From Acetilactobacillus jinshanensis_A (GTDB taxonomy: Bacteria; Bacillota; Bacilli; Lactobacillales; Lactobacillaceae), in contig CP171343.1 of NCBI GenBank assembly GCA_043289735.1, positions 620,001 to 684,000 of the forward strand: a stretch of 64,000 nucleotides of DNA, given 5' to 3'. A program made the position numbers and the translations under genes. Positions 36,781 through 46,568 of the stretch are shown piece after piece; within the stretch, counting starts at the first letter, position 1; each line of letters starts with the position of its first letter. The notes beneath the pieces are model-generated. The model was not told the origin of the DNA. It ran no database searches and was given only the letters and a program-made list of their open reading frames with translations.

Positions 36781-37575
36781 CTAAAAAGGCGGCTTTTTAA
36801 CCACAAACTGATGATAATGCGGTTCAACCAGTGCGGAATCGTCTTGTATAACCAGATATTAGCAAAGAACGGAACGTAAGGACTGTAGGCAAAGAAGCCC
36901 ATGGCAACCACTCGATGCTGAGTACTTAGCCGGAACGTCATTCCGCTGATAATGGGATGACAGGAAATATTCGCATCTTCGACCGTCAACTTGCGTTCTG
37001 GTTTCATGATGAACGGAATCTCTTGACTGGTCGGTGATCAGCTAAGCCTAATTTCTTATCTGCTTAGGCGAAAACAATGATGACCGGGCCAACGAACGAC
37101 TTGAGATCCGGTGAATACATAAAGTGATTATGATCAGCAAAATCAACGTCTTGGATCATAATCTGGTTAGGCGCAATCGCGTAGGCGTCATCAGGGATCC
37201 GTTCGGCGACCCAATGATGACCGCCGGCCGTTTCCAGATACCAGACCTCATCCTTATCGGAAAAGGCGATCCCGTTACTCTGGGCGGTCCCGTACTTTTG
37301 CAATAGCTCGCCCAGACGTTTGACGCCGTCCCGGGCGCTATTAATAAAGGGAAGCACCAGCGTCGGGATATCCTCTTCGTTGATTCCCTTATCAACTAAC
37401 GGATCAGCGCCCAGAAAACGCGCGTTGGTAAACGTGGTTTCGGTGGCGCTCATCGCCACGTTCTTTTCGTTAATGCCGCCCTCTTCGTAAACTGGAAACT
37501 TAGAATGCGGTAACGAGCGATAATTGTTGAACCGTCAATCGTGGCGTCCTTACCAATTAAAATTGATGTACAGGA
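36781..37575 (-). pseudogene. Second C69-family dipeptidase, heavily deleted
   Basis: SCTSILIGKDATIDGSTIIAR (with the nucleophile Cys) lies at about 37575-37515. After a deletion comes YEEGGINEKNVAMSATETTFTNARFLGADPLVDKG (37459 onward), then GGHHWVAERIPDDAYAIAPNQI. Another deletion follows, then KPERKLTVEDA, GFFAYSPYVPFFANI and finally ALVEPHYHQF before a stop at 36781-36783. The order matches the paralogue at 9.2-10.5 kb, with at least three internal losses and several frame breaks. Confidence 0.82.
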
Positions 37576-37576
37576 T

Positions 37577-38680
37577 AATTATCAGCAATCATTCGTTTAG
37601 CACGGTAATGAATACCTAAGTGGTACATCAACGCAGAAATAACAAAGAATAAAACCGGTCCTGCAAACGTCCAGAAAGCAACGGCATACTGGTGCTGGTA
37701 GCAAAGCCCATTACAACTAGTAATAGACCCACTACAAAGTATGTAATTTCATACTATGGAAAAATATAATCGGGTGAGCAATATCTTTACGTTTCTTGAA
37801 AGAAACGAACGCGATCACAATGAAGTAATAAGGGGCTAGGACACCGATATTACCCATATCAACGATAATCTGGAAGAACTGCTGACCATTTTTACCCGTC
37901 ATCGCGATTAATATTAGAGCGCCAACGATAACTGCGCATTCGATCCACATGGCGCAAGACGGCATATCATGCTTATTAAAACGAGCAATCTTCTTCGGCC
38001 AGAGGTCTTTCGAAGACCCGGCGATTAAACCTTTAATCGGTGAATAAGATCATGTAAAAGCTATTATTATAAAGATTAATGTTCTTCTGGCCCATACTTG
38101 AGCCCAGTTAGTAGCTAAACCACAAATAAAGATTCCTAAAACGTACTTACGGGGATTTTTCATTTTATCTAACAGCCCACTTGAGGTTTCAATCCCACCA
38201 TAAGCATACATGGCGTAGACCGCGAACGAAATAATCGCAACTGGCGACTGAAACTGCGGACTAGGCGATTTAATGAAAGAACTAACTCCGGTAATCGGCT
38301 GAGCTAAATGACCCTGGAGCTTCGATTTCATTACTGTTTAAGAAACCTAATCGCCAGCTTTGGGTTGAATCGTTACCAAAAATCAAGCCGGAAAAGTTAA
38401 TTCCTAAGCCGGAAGCGATCTGTAAAATGTTAATCACCATCAAACCGACCCACATAAAGGTACCGATAAAGGCCCATTTTTCACCAACGGAATTAATTAG
38501 CCAACTGTAGAAGCCACCGTGATCGTTTTCAATTGAACCACTATATTCGGCAAAGATCATCGCCAACGGAAATAGATAAATCAAAGCACAGATAAGATAC
38601 CAAATGATGCTGGCGTAGCCCATTTGATTATATCCCGTTACGATATTACTAAAACCAAATTCAGTCGCGATAATAATAAA
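37577..38680 (-). pseudogene. APC-superfamily antiporter (glutamate/GABA-type), frameshifted
   Basis: ATEFGFSNIVTGYNQMGYASIIWYLICALIYLFPLAMI is the N-terminal region, and FAEYSGSIENDHGGFYSWL carries the family's conserved loop. Further pieces AVYAMYAYGGIETSSGLLDKMKNPRK, MPSCAMWIECAVIVGALI and MGNIGVLAPYYFIVIAFVSFKKRK are in other frames. The C-terminus runs up to the dipeptidase remnant. At least three breaks (near 38330, 38060 and 37740) are present and the start codon is not seen. It resembles amino-acid antiporters used in acid resistance. Confidence 0.75.
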
Positions 38681-38740
38681 TTATTTTTTAATGATTGAAT
38701 AAAATATAGTTATGAAATTTATTAATAAGGAGATGAGAAT

Positions 38741-39010
38741 ATGAGTAAGATCCAGATTTCGGTAACGACGACTCCGCAGGCTAAACAGCTCGCCACTTAC
38801 GTTACTAATAAGTTAGGCCTTTCTTTGTCGACCGCTCTTAATATGTGCATTAATCAAATCGCGTTACAAAAGCGTTTGCCTTATTCGACTGCTCTTACCA
38901 AAAATCCGTATGCTAAGTATGGGAAACCTACTTCTACTAATGAATTAAAAAGAAGAATTCAAAATAGTAGGGCTTATCAAAAGAAGAATCGTTTAGAATA
39001 TGAACATTAG
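38741..39010 (+). CDS. relB: RelB/DinJ-family antitoxin
   Basis: AAGGAGATGAG precedes ATG 38741. The 89-residue protein begins with a ribbon-helix-helix (KIQISVTTTPQAKQLATYVTNKLGLSLSTALNMCINQIA) of the RelB/DinJ class. A longer, basic toxin-binding tail follows. It would bind its own promoter and neutralise the toxin. Its stop overlaps the toxin start by 11 bases (ATG at 39000), typical of coupled toxin-antitoxin pairs. It is intact. Confidence 0.85.
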   Translation: MSKIQISVTTTPQAKQLATYVTNKLGLSLSTALNMCINQIALQKRLPYSTALTKNPYAKYGKPTSTNELKRRIQNSRAYQKKNRLEYEH

Positions 39011-39253
39011 TTTCGATAGAAATGCATGGAACGAATACAAATATTGGGAATTCCAAGATAATAAGCATTTAAGAAAAATCAATCGTTTAATTGATGACAT
39101 CGTAAGAAACGGTCCTCAACAAGGTATTGGTAAGCCAGAACCGTTAAAGTTCTTGGTTCTGATATCTGGTCTAGAAGAATTGATAAAAGTAATCGTCTGG
39201 TTTATTTATATGATTCTAAAAATTTCGTTATTGAATCATGTCATTATCATTAA
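39000..39253 (+). pseudogene. yoeB: YoeB/Txe-family mRNA interferase toxin, frameshifted
   Basis: The first frame reads NISFDRNAWNEYKYWEFQDNKHLRK...GIGKPEPLK, the YoeB N-terminal two thirds. Near 39147 the frame breaks. The catalytic end SDIWSRRIDKSNRLVYLYDS...ESCHYH, with the Arg and terminal His-Tyr-type residues, is in another frame to a stop at 39251-39253. An intact toxin would cut mRNA in the ribosomal A site. One indel thus disarms the toxin while the antitoxin stays intact. Confidence 0.85.
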
Positions 39254-39261
39254 CAATCGAG

Positions 39262-40334
39262 ATGAATCGAATGTCAGCTTTTCAAGACCAACATTTTAAT
39301 CAAAAGATCAGTGATTTACAGAAAGAACTGCACCGAGAACAGCAGGTTAAGACCCGCTATGAATCCAAGCTCGGTGAAGGTCAGCCCCAGGTCATTACGA
39401 AGGGCCTAATAAGACCCGTCAAGCTTTAGCTAAAAAATATCATATTAAATATCAGGATACCATTGATCCCACTCACGACGGGATTAAGGAACTAGATGAC
39501 ATGATCGGTTTGAAGTCCGTTAAAGATTTGATCAAGCACTACGTCGCCAGTGCCGAAGTTGATCAGCGGGCCCGTGAACTAGGCCAGGACAATCAAATGG
39601 CTTCCCTGAACATGATCTTTATGGGCAATCCGGGAACCGGTAAAACGGCAGTTGCCCGACTGGTCGGCAAGATTCTGTACCAGAAGCACATCGTGAAGAA
39701 ACCGCTATTTCTAGAATGCAGTGCCCGTGACCTAATGAGTACCTTAGTCGGCGGAGCGCTTTTAAAGACCCATCGGTTAATGCAGCGCGCCCGCGGCGGG
39801 GTTCTGTTCATCGATGAAGCCTACGTTCTAGCACCGACCGGTGACCAGGGCGATGCCGAAAACAGTACTAAGAACGACGCCGTCAGTGAACTGCTTCGGA
39901 TGGCCGAGAATCACCGTCCTGATACCGTCGTTATCCTAGCGGGTTATAAGGATAAGATGGAACAGCTAATTAATAAGTCGAACGAAGGCTTACGATCTAG
40001 ATTTAATCATAAGGTCCTTTTTCCGGATTACACCAATGATGAAATGTTCCAGATCTTCATGTTGCACGCTAAGAAAGCCCATTGTGTATTAGGCTCAAAA
40101 GAAAAGGAATTTCTGAAGAGTAAGCTGAGATACTTCATTAAATATTCGAAGAAACATCATGAAAATAGTAATGCCCGCTTAATGCGAAATTTGCTGCATA
40201 TGGTGATGAGTTCTCATCAGTATCGAATTGCGACCCAAGCCAAAGATATTCATCAATTGACTTTAGCTGATATCAACACGATTTCGTTAGATGACGTTGA
40301 TCAGGGCTTAAAACGAACTGAAAATAACGAATAA
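39262..40334 (+). pseudogene. SpoVK/CbbX-type AAA ATPase, one frameshift in the N-terminal part
   Basis: From about 39501 an intact AAA module reads DMIGLKSVKDLIKHYV, Walker A GNPGTGKTAVA, Walker B GGVLFIDEAYVLAP, sensor-1 VVILAGYKDKM and the Arg finger NEGLRSRF. A helical lid with NARLMRNLL follows. The N-terminal coiled coil (FNQKISDLQKELHREQQVKTRYES) is in another frame joined near 39415 through TRQALAKKYHIKYQDTIDP. Such ATPases remodel partner proteins as hexamers. The next gene encodes an M48 metalloprotease and may be its partner. Confidence 0.82.
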
Positions 40335-40344
40335 GGCGAATCAT

Positions 40345-40991
40345 TTGTTAAGCTTTCATGAAGACGGTATCAACTGGGGTGACTTTACCTTAAGGGAAAC
40401 CCTCTATGATCCTGATCAAGCAAATGCCGATCCTTTATCGAATATGGATCCGAATCATTTTTTTAATCTGCCCATCAGTGAGGTTAAGAACCGTTATAAT
40501 GCGGAAAGCGGGCAGAAAAGACGTCGGCCCCTTATGATCCCAAGAAGCATTCCTTTATTACCAACACCGTTCATCAATTGTGTCAAAAAGCCGGCGTTTC
40601 CATGGTGTCGGTCGTTCAATTCAAGACCGATAAAATCGGGGCTTCGACTTCGCCCGGGGTTGAAATCGATGTTTCGTCCGGTGCCATTCAAAAGCTAAAT
40701 CGTTCGGAATTGAAAGCCTTATTGGCTCATGAAGTCGCCCATAGCATCATTCATGACAAGCATATTAATACGGTTAATGAAGAAACGGCGGCCGACGTCA
40801 TCGGTGCTCGGTTATCATCGGAAAAGAGTATGATTCATCTGATCGAATACTTTGAAAAGCACGTGAACGTCGCTTCGACGGGGGACCGGGAGCACTATTC
40901 GGATCCGAAGCGAATTGCCGAAATTAAGCACGCCTTTAAAATGGCGGATGCTAAGTTACGCCGCATTAATCATTTAAAGTCTTTTGTTTAG
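40345..40991 (+). pseudogene. M48-like soluble metalloprotease, one frameshift
   Basis: TTG 40345 with AAGGCG upstream starts LSFHEDGINWGDFTLRETLYDPDQ. The frame breaks near 40515, and the continuation SAPYDPKKHSFITNTVHQLC leads to the zinc motif LLAHEVAHSIIHDKH (HEVAH). The third ligand lies in EETAADVIGARL. No membrane segment is predicted, unlike HtpX. The gene starts 11 bases after the AAA ATPase stop, so the two are one unit. It probably is a Zn protease acting on a cytosolic or chaperone-presented substrate. Confidence 0.75.
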
Positions 40992-41020
40992 TAGCTCGTC
41001 GTAGTCACGACGTTGGATTA

Positions 41021-41835
41021 TTGCGCATAATTTTAGCGATCTCGGCTTCGTTCGGGATCATCGTTTCCTCAACTAACGACGTTAGTTACTATCGGGATGT
41101 TAACCATGATCAGAGTACGTTACGTAACACTGGCGATATGATCATATTCACTACGCTGAATTGGATAGTGAAAACCGTTCAGGTAAAGATACCGCTTATT
41201 TAGATAGTAATAACGTAACTAACGATGCTTTGCGGCAGCAACAATACGTAGAACCGACCGGATGGCACCAGAAGCGGGTCAACGGTGATTGGATCATTAA
41301 CCGAGGTCACGAAATTGCCTATTCGTTATCCCGTGGGATTAACGACGAAGGCCATTATAACGGTAATGATCAAGCTGGAGATCAGAATAACCCGAAGAAT
41401 CTGTTTACCCAGACCGCTTACAGTAATCAGCAGATTCAGACCATTTTTGAATCGGAAGTCCGCGAATCTTTAGAAAGCGGTGAAAAGGTCATTTATCAGG
41501 TCACACCGATTTTTCACGGGGATGACGAAATGGCCAGCGGTGTTCATATGCAGGCCCGTTCGACCGACGGTAGTTTAAACTTTAACGTTTATCTGTATAA
41601 TAAGCAGCCGGGCGTAAAATTCGATTACCGTACCGGAAGTTCCGTAATCACCGGAACGACGACCCGGCAGAATTACGTAAACGACTATTATCACCGCCAG
41701 AATAGTTACGGCTACGGCAATAACTATGACGGTAATTACTGGAATAAATTATCATCGGACCTATGCTCATCACTGGTCACCCATGCAGCGTGAACATTGG
41801 TATAACACGATGCGCCAGCGTTATTGGTCACGGGG
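41021..41835 (+). pseudogene. EndA-like secreted DNA/RNA non-specific nuclease, frameshifted
   Basis: A TTG start gives a short hydrophobic leader (RIILAISASFGIIVSS). The frame breaks near 41140, and the main frame carries GDWIINRGHEIAYSLSRG. This is the beta-beta-alpha-metal active site, normally DRGH but here NRGH. NNPKNLFTQTAYSNQ follows with the metal-binding Asn, then YQVTPIFHGDDEMASGVHMQA. These match streptococcal/lactobacillar DNA-entry nucleases. The C-terminus breaks again near 41755 into YAHHWSPMQREHWYN-like text. It would degrade external DNA or help its uptake. Confidence 0.78.
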
Positions 41836-41877
41836 AATTTTTTTTATCGTTCGTTTTCTGAATTGATTCTTGTTATA

Positions 41878-42565
41878 TTATAGATAAGCCTTCATAAATA
41901 AGTAAACCGTTAAGATCAATCCGCAAATAACGACGAAGATCTTGATATGCTTTTCGTTGACGTGCCGAACGATAATCGGCCCTAAGTAGCCGCCGACTAG
42001 CATACCTAAGCCTAACGGTACGACCACGGACCAGTTAACCGAAGCTTGAGTGGCGTAAACTACGGCTGAAGCAATCGCCGGACCGACCATCGAAACGTTA
42101 CGGACGGAATTATAGACTTTAAACGGTTCGGTACTGACGACCGCCATTAAAGCTAAGTAAACGATTCCTGAACCGGCACCGAAGTAGGCACAGTAAATTC
42201 CTAATAGGAATAGGACCACCATGGTGAAGACTTTGATCCAGATTTCCTAGTGTCGGTGGGATTTGCTGCCTTAGTCTTGGGCTTTAGGATTAAAACGGTG
42301 GCGGCCAACACGAAGAAAGGCACGATTTTAGCGAAGGTGGTACTAGATTCGTGTAAAACGATAACGGTTCCGATGATGAATAAACGGAACCGATACAGAG
42401 GAGGGCCTGCGAAGTTAAATTAGTAACGTTAGCGGTAATCGGCGGCAAACCAAACATGATCAATGCCGGATAAGATGCTAACGAAGCAATGCCGACAACG
42501 GCACCTAAAATTCCGGATATGATTCCGACTGGAAAAAAGAGGAATAGTTTAAAGAACTCAAAAAG
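41878..42565 (-). pseudogene. TSUP/TauE-SafE family sulfite or organic-acid exporter, frameshifted
   Basis: The N-terminal region on the minus strand (FFPVGIISGILGAVVGIASLASYPALIMFGLPPITANVTNL) and the C-terminal frame (42222-41878: YFGAGSGIVYLALMAV, SVVYATQASVNWSVVVPLGLGMLVGGYLGP) are both TSUP hallmarks. The region between them (about 42390-42225) is out of frame. The start lies at the very beginning of the divergent OpuC ATPase remnant and no ATG is obvious. Confidence 0.72.
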
Positions 42566-42944
42566 CGTGATGATATTACTTCCTTATGATCAAGTTAATT
42601 TAAAAATTCCTCGTCACCAGATTTTTGTAATCGTCGGACCTAGCGGCAGCGGTAAGACGACGCTTTTACGCTTGATCAATCGTTTGATTGAACTGTCAGG
42701 TGGTGAACAACAACGAGTGGGCGTGGCTCGGGCATTAGCTATTCGGCCGCGATTGATTTTAATGGACGAACCCTTTAGTGCTTTGGATCCCATTAATCGG
42801 CAGAAGTTGCAGGATTTAGTTTTAAAACTTCACCAGAAATTAAATAACACGATTGTTTTCGTGACTCATGATATGCATGAAGCGTTAAAGATGGGTCAGC
42901 GAATTGCAGTTCTTTACCACGGTCGGATTTTTCTGCTTTAGGTC
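42565..42944 (+). pseudogene. opuCA: OpuC-type osmoprotectant ABC ATPase, internally deleted
   Basis: DQVNLKIPRHQIFVIVGPSGSGKTTLLRLINRLIE (Walker A) joins directly to LSGGEQQRVGVARALAIRPRLILMDEPFSALDPI (signature and Walker B). Some 75 residues with the Q-loop and helical subdomain are missing at about 42692. The H-loop VFVTHDMHEAL follows. The protein then stops at IAVLYHGRIFLL, without the CBS domains usual in OpuCA, exactly where the permease begins. The deletion keeps the frame but destroys the ATPase. Confidence 0.82.
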
Positions 42945-43488
42945 AGCACATTTTTTTATCATTAGCATCAATTATCATCGCAATGGTAATCGCAATTCCT
43001 TTAGCGGTTATTTTATCTGCCTACAGATTTCGGGAATCTTTCAGACGATTCCCAGTTTAGCGTTACTGGGCCTTCTGATTCCGCTCGTGGGGATCGGCAC
43101 CACGCCGTCGGTCATCGCGTTGGTGATCTACGCGATCATGCCGATTCTGCAGGACACTTATTCGGGATTAACGTCGATTAATCCTTCATTAGAAGAAGCC
43201 GGTCAAGTCCTCGGCCTTAATCGCTGGCAAAGATTATGGACTTTTGAACTGCCGTTAGCGATGCCCATGATCGTTTCCGGGATCAGAATTGCGACGGTCT
43301 TAGTGATCGGTACCGCTACTTTAGCAGCTTTAATCGGTGCCGGTGGTTTAGGCACCTATATTCTACTAGGGATTGAGACTAATAATAACAGTTTTTTAAT
43401 TATCGGCGCCGTTTTCTCGGCATTGTTAGCTTTGATCTTTAGCGGTTTGATTAAGTTAATTTCTAAATTATCGCTTAAAAAGATGTAA
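42942..43488 (+). pseudogene. opuCB: OpuC-type permease part, N-terminus lost
   Basis: GQHIFLSLASIIIAMVIAIPLAVIL continues after a break near 43015 into FQTIPSLALLGLLIPLVGIG, then the EAA loop SLEEAGQVLGLNRWQRLWTFELPLAMP. These are typical of OpuCB/OpuBB. The first membrane segment is partly missing at the junction with the ATPase. The frame ends at TAA (43486-43488), but the very same frame continues as the binding-protein domain. The original gene was therefore probably a permease-receptor fusion. Confidence 0.8.
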
Positions 43489-44290
43489 CACGTGGTGATT
43501 GCTGGTAAATTAGGTAGTGAGCCGGATATTCTAATTCATATGTATAAGGATTTAATTCAGCATCAGGATCCGCACGATCGGGTTACGTTGAAGCCTAATT
43601 TTGGGACGACAGAATTTCTGTTTAATTCTCTAGAATCAAATCGCATTAATATTTATCCAGAATTTACCGGTACCGTTTTAGAGTCGTTAACTAAGCAGCC
43701 ACAATTGATAAGTCGAAGTCCGAAATTAACTTATCAAGCCGCTCGAAAAAGCTTACAGCGAAAATTTCAGATGAGTTATTTAAAGCCCATGCACTATCAA
43801 AATGGCTATATGTTAGCGGTACGCAGTAGTTTCGCCGTAAAGTATCATTTACACACTATTTCGGATCTAAAACGGATTCAACCCAAACTGAAAGCGGGTT
43901 TCGATCCTGACTTTTCCCGTCAGCGGGACGGTTATCCGGGACTTAGTAAAGATTATCATTTGAAGTTTTCGTATCGAACCATGTCTCCGATTATTCGTTA
44001 TAAGGCGATCGCTAATCATCGAGTTAATATTGTGGACGGTTACACGACGGATCCGCAGATTAAGCAGTATCATTTAAAACTCTTGACCGATAATCGGCAT
44101 TATTTCCCGCCGTATCAGGGGGCTCCGTTAATGAGCCAATCATTCTTGAATCATCATCGAATCTAAGGAAAGCCTTAGATAAATTAGCAGGACGAATTTC
44201 GGATCGTGATATGCAGAAAATGAATTATTTAGTCACGATAAAGCATGAAAGCGCTGCTAAAGTAGCTCGTCATTATTTATTAATCATGGA
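43489..44290 (+). pseudogene. opuCC: OpuC-type glycine betaine/carnitine/choline-binding domain
   Basis: HVVIAGKLGSEPDILIHMYKDLI is the usual start of the mature OpuCC/OpuBC receptor, followed by FGTTEFLFNSLESNRINIYPEFTGTVL. FDPDFSRQRDGYPGL and VNIVDGYTTDPQIKQYHLKLL follow. No signal peptide precedes it; the domain follows the permease in the same frame after a single stop codon, as expected for a fused transporter. A frame break at about 44160 separates the tail (LRKALDKLAGRISDRDMQKMNY). The end is cut where pcp copy 2 starts. Confidence 0.82.
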
Positions 44291-44292
44291 TT

Positions 44293-44679
44293 ATGAAAAT
44301 TTTAATCACGGGCTTCAATCCCTTCGGCAAAGCCTCCGTCAATCCGGCGATCGAAGTGGTTAAACGTTTACCTAATCCGTTGCGGGAGCTCAAATCATTA
44401 AATTAGAGATTCCCACTGAATTTAAACGTTCAGCTGAAAAAGTCCATGAAGCCATCACCAAATACCATCCCGATTACGTCTTAGATGTCGGACAAGCTGG
44501 TGGCCGAGGAGGAATCACTCCGGAACGGGTCGCCATTAATCTCGATGACGGCTATCAACGACGGCGGGCACCTTCGTTTGTAATCACATCATGTATTCGG
44601 TTCAGTACATGCGAGATAAAGAATTTCACATCTTAAAGCGGGCTTTATCCACATTCCGTTTCTACCAAGTCAAACTTAA
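44293..44679 (+). pseudogene. pcp: Pyrrolidone-carboxylate peptidase (copy 2), internally deleted
   Basis: This copy has the true start (MKILITGFNPFGKASVNPAIE) and the true end (HIPFLPSQT then stop), which copy 1 lacks. It has lost about 140 bp between INLDDG and the YQ/TTAG block. A one-base loss at LPN and the shared lesion before the catalytic-Cys region also break its frame. In the common segments it is almost identical to 30621-31056 on the opposite strand. The deletion endpoints lie in the short repeat GGCTATCAAC / GCCTATCAAC seen in copy 1. Confidence 0.85.
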
Positions 44680-45048
44680 TCCATTTGCACCCATTACGAT
44701 TAATTTATTACTTACAGCCATATTAAAGCCTTTAGCGATTAATTGATCTCTTTTATGTAAATCACGAACGGCTTTTTCAAAAGTGTTAAATTTAACTTTC
44801 TTTAAAGAGTGGGGTGTGATACGGGTCCTTAAATAAAAGTAATTGGCTTGATCTTCGTAGTTCTTGTATTCATTCCGCTGGCCGTAACCAATTCCGCAAG
44901 AAATGGCGAGAATAACGATGAGGGCGAACGTAGAGCCGACGAAGAAAGCCTTTCGTTTCATCTTGACCGTTAGAACGATCGCGGTTATTAACGAAGCGAT
45001 GAATAAAACTGCAATAATAATGGTTGTCCAGTTCTTCTGTTTAAGCAT
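44662..45048 (-). CDS. Hypothetical membrane protein (128 residues)
   Basis: Two hydrophobic helices (WTTIIIAVLFIASLITAIVL; AFFVGSTFALIVILAISCGIG) lie at the N-terminus. A Lys/Asn-rich exposed part with FEKAVRDLHKRDQLI follows, which may face the outside or the cytosol. The gene converges on and overlaps the pcp end by 18 bases. It is intact and not recognised. Confidence 0.55.
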   Translation of the reverse strand: MLKQKNWTTIIIAVLFIASLITAIVLTVKMKRKAFFVGSTFALIVILAISCGIGYGQRNEYKNYEDQANYFYLRTRITPHSLKKVKFNTFEKAVRDLHKRDQLIAKGFNMAVSNKLIVMGANGLSLTW

Positions 45049-45065
45049 ATCATTTAAATCATCTA

Positions 45066-45292
45066 GTGGTTACCAACGTTCCCGCATATTCGCCACGTTC
45101 AGTAACCGAAATGGTTCTCGCTCATGTTATGTACCTATTACGTCACTTGGCAGGATCCGAAGCCCGTGAAATTCATGATCTGACCGTCGGTGTGATCGGA
45201 ACGGGTCATATCGGTATGATCGGTGCAAAACAATTCAAAGAAATGAAGAATTCGGTCATCTTCATCAACGCTTCACGGGGTGCCGTTCATAA
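45066..45292 (+). pseudogene. D-lactate dehydrogenase (2-hydroxyacid dehydrogenase) remnant
   Basis: VTNVPAYSPRSVTEMVLAHVMYLLR is joined to LTVGVIGTGHIG (the NAD Rossmann loop) and then to MKNSVIFINASRGAV. All are blocks of fermentative D-lactate dehydrogenase, in the right order but with the spans between them deleted in frame. The remnant ends inside the convergent gene at 45265. The catalytic Arg, Glu and His regions are incomplete. Confidence 0.75.
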
Positions 45293-45738
45293 ATGTATTT
45301 TTCAGAGTCTAAAATTTGTGATAAATGCTTTGCGTTTTGACTCAGGAAAGATTTTTTATCATGGGTCGAATTGATCTTAAACCGAAGCTTCTTGTTGAAC
45401 GGATTGAGGACTTGATCCTTTAGAAAAACGATTAGGCTAGGCCCTAACAGATGACCGATTTTGACCCGGTCGATATGGGCCTTATTAATGATGGAGACAT
45501 CGCCGATGCCTTTCTTCGGATCTTTAGCTAAGTGGAAAATGATCAAACCGTGTTTATCGATCGAAACGTAACAATCTTCCTTTAACTTAACCGGACCTTC
45601 GGACGTAACGTGCTTGAAGTTTTTAATGGTGGCTTTCAAGACATTCTTTAAGTTGGAGTCATAGCCGTTATTTTTCTTGTAATTAAGAATTTGACGACTA
45701 ATGGTGTCGATCAGCTTCTCGGCTTTTTGATCTGCCAT
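45265..45738 (-). CDS. Hypothetical 157-residue protein
   Basis: The start MADQKAEKLIDTISRQI follows AGAAAGGTGG on the minus strand. The product is basic and soluble, with a beta-rich middle (EDCYVSIDKHGLIIFHLAKDP; RVKIGHLLGPSLIVFL). The last dozen residues overlap the dehydrogenase remnant, so the natural C-terminus may be altered. PH-domain-like proteins have similar patterns, but I cannot assign it. Confidence 0.5.
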   Translation of the reverse strand: MADQKAEKLIDTISRQILNYKKNNGYDSNLKNVLKATIKNFKHVTSEGPVKLKEDCYVSIDKHGLIIFHLAKDPKKGIGDVSIINKAHIDRVKIGHLLGPSLIVFLKDQVLNPFNKKLRFKINSTHDKKSFLSQNAKHLSQILDSEKYIYERHPVKR

Positions 45739-45875
45739 ATAATTACCACCTTTCTAATGTAGATATTTAAATTATACATCATTCTCCAGTCATGTTTAAT
45801 TTTTTCTTAAGAAATTCGTTCATTCCAATTTGGTATAATAAAAACGTAAAATTTGAAGCAAAGGAATTGATAAAA

Positions 45876-46109
45876 GTGCGGTTCCATTCAGCTCACGTGT
45901 ACGATCAAACGACCAAGCATTTCGTTACGGGTTATCTAGAAAACATTGCCATGACGCCGATTCATTTTCGTTACTACCCCAGTGCTACCAACCAATTACG
46001 TGCGGGGGACGCGGTAAATACCGACGTAATGAAGTACAGAGTCTTGACCGATAAGAAATACGGCCAGAAACGCCGGCAAGCCGTTTTGATTAATCGAAAT
46101 ATGATTTAA
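45876..46109 (+). CDS. Hypothetical 77-residue protein, GTG start
   Basis: AAAGGAATTG precedes GTG 45876 at good spacing, and TATAAT lies at about 45832. The longer frame from 45792 would run through the promoter. The product is a compact basic protein with many aromatic residues (RFHSAHVYDQTTKHFVTGYL...HFRYYPS). The family is not recognised. The next gene follows after 10 bases. Confidence 0.55.
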   Translation: MRFHSAHVYDQTTKHFVTGYLENIAMTPIHFRYYPSATNQLRAGDAVNTDVMKYRVLTDKKYGQKRRQAVLINRNMI

Positions 46110-46119
46110 GGATGATTAG

Positions 46120-46551
46120 ATGAATTTGACTACTCAAGCCAAAGATTTGGCACGTTATTTATCACGAATTGAAGGTCGCTTATTAAATTTGAATCCGAAC
46201 GACGTTGATAAACGCTACCGATTGTTTTCGATCGCGATGAATAAGTGTACCCGTTTTGAGCATAAGTTAGGGACCACCGGAATTTCACTGTTAAACATTA
46301 TGGAACGGAACCGGCTGAGCACCGGTGAAGAACTATATTGATTTTTCTATAGTGAACTGCCGGTTAACATCGACGGTAAGAACATTAGGGACGCAGCTCG
46401 GCAGATTTCAGAGATTAAAGACGCTAAATTAATTTATCGGGAAAAATCGACCGGTGACGTTGCACCGGCTACGAACCAAGATATTCAGGCTGGTTTTGAT
46501 CGCTTGATTAAAGCTTGCTATACCGCAGCCGCTCAAGGTTCAATTAAATAA
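46120..46551 (+). pseudogene. Hypothetical protein with an in-frame TGA
   Basis: The frame MNLTTQAKDLARYLSRIEGR...TGEELY meets TGA at 46339-46341. The same frame then goes on, FFYSELPVNIDGKNIRDAARQI and further, to TAA at 46549-46551. Codon use is continuous across the stop, so the intact form would be about 143 residues, helical and soluble. It is not recognised, and it probably is cotranscribed with the previous gene and tag. Confidence 0.55.
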
Positions 46552-46568
46552 CGAGGTGGCGAGATATC

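Noticed and set aside
13940..46551. Possible recoding of TGA as a sense codon (galE, permease copy 2, hypothetical at 46.1 kb)
   Set aside because: TAA and TAG also interrupt other genes in frame, TGA serves as an ordinary stop elsewhere (for example at 33871-33873), and frameshifts are common. Nonsense mutation or error explains it better.
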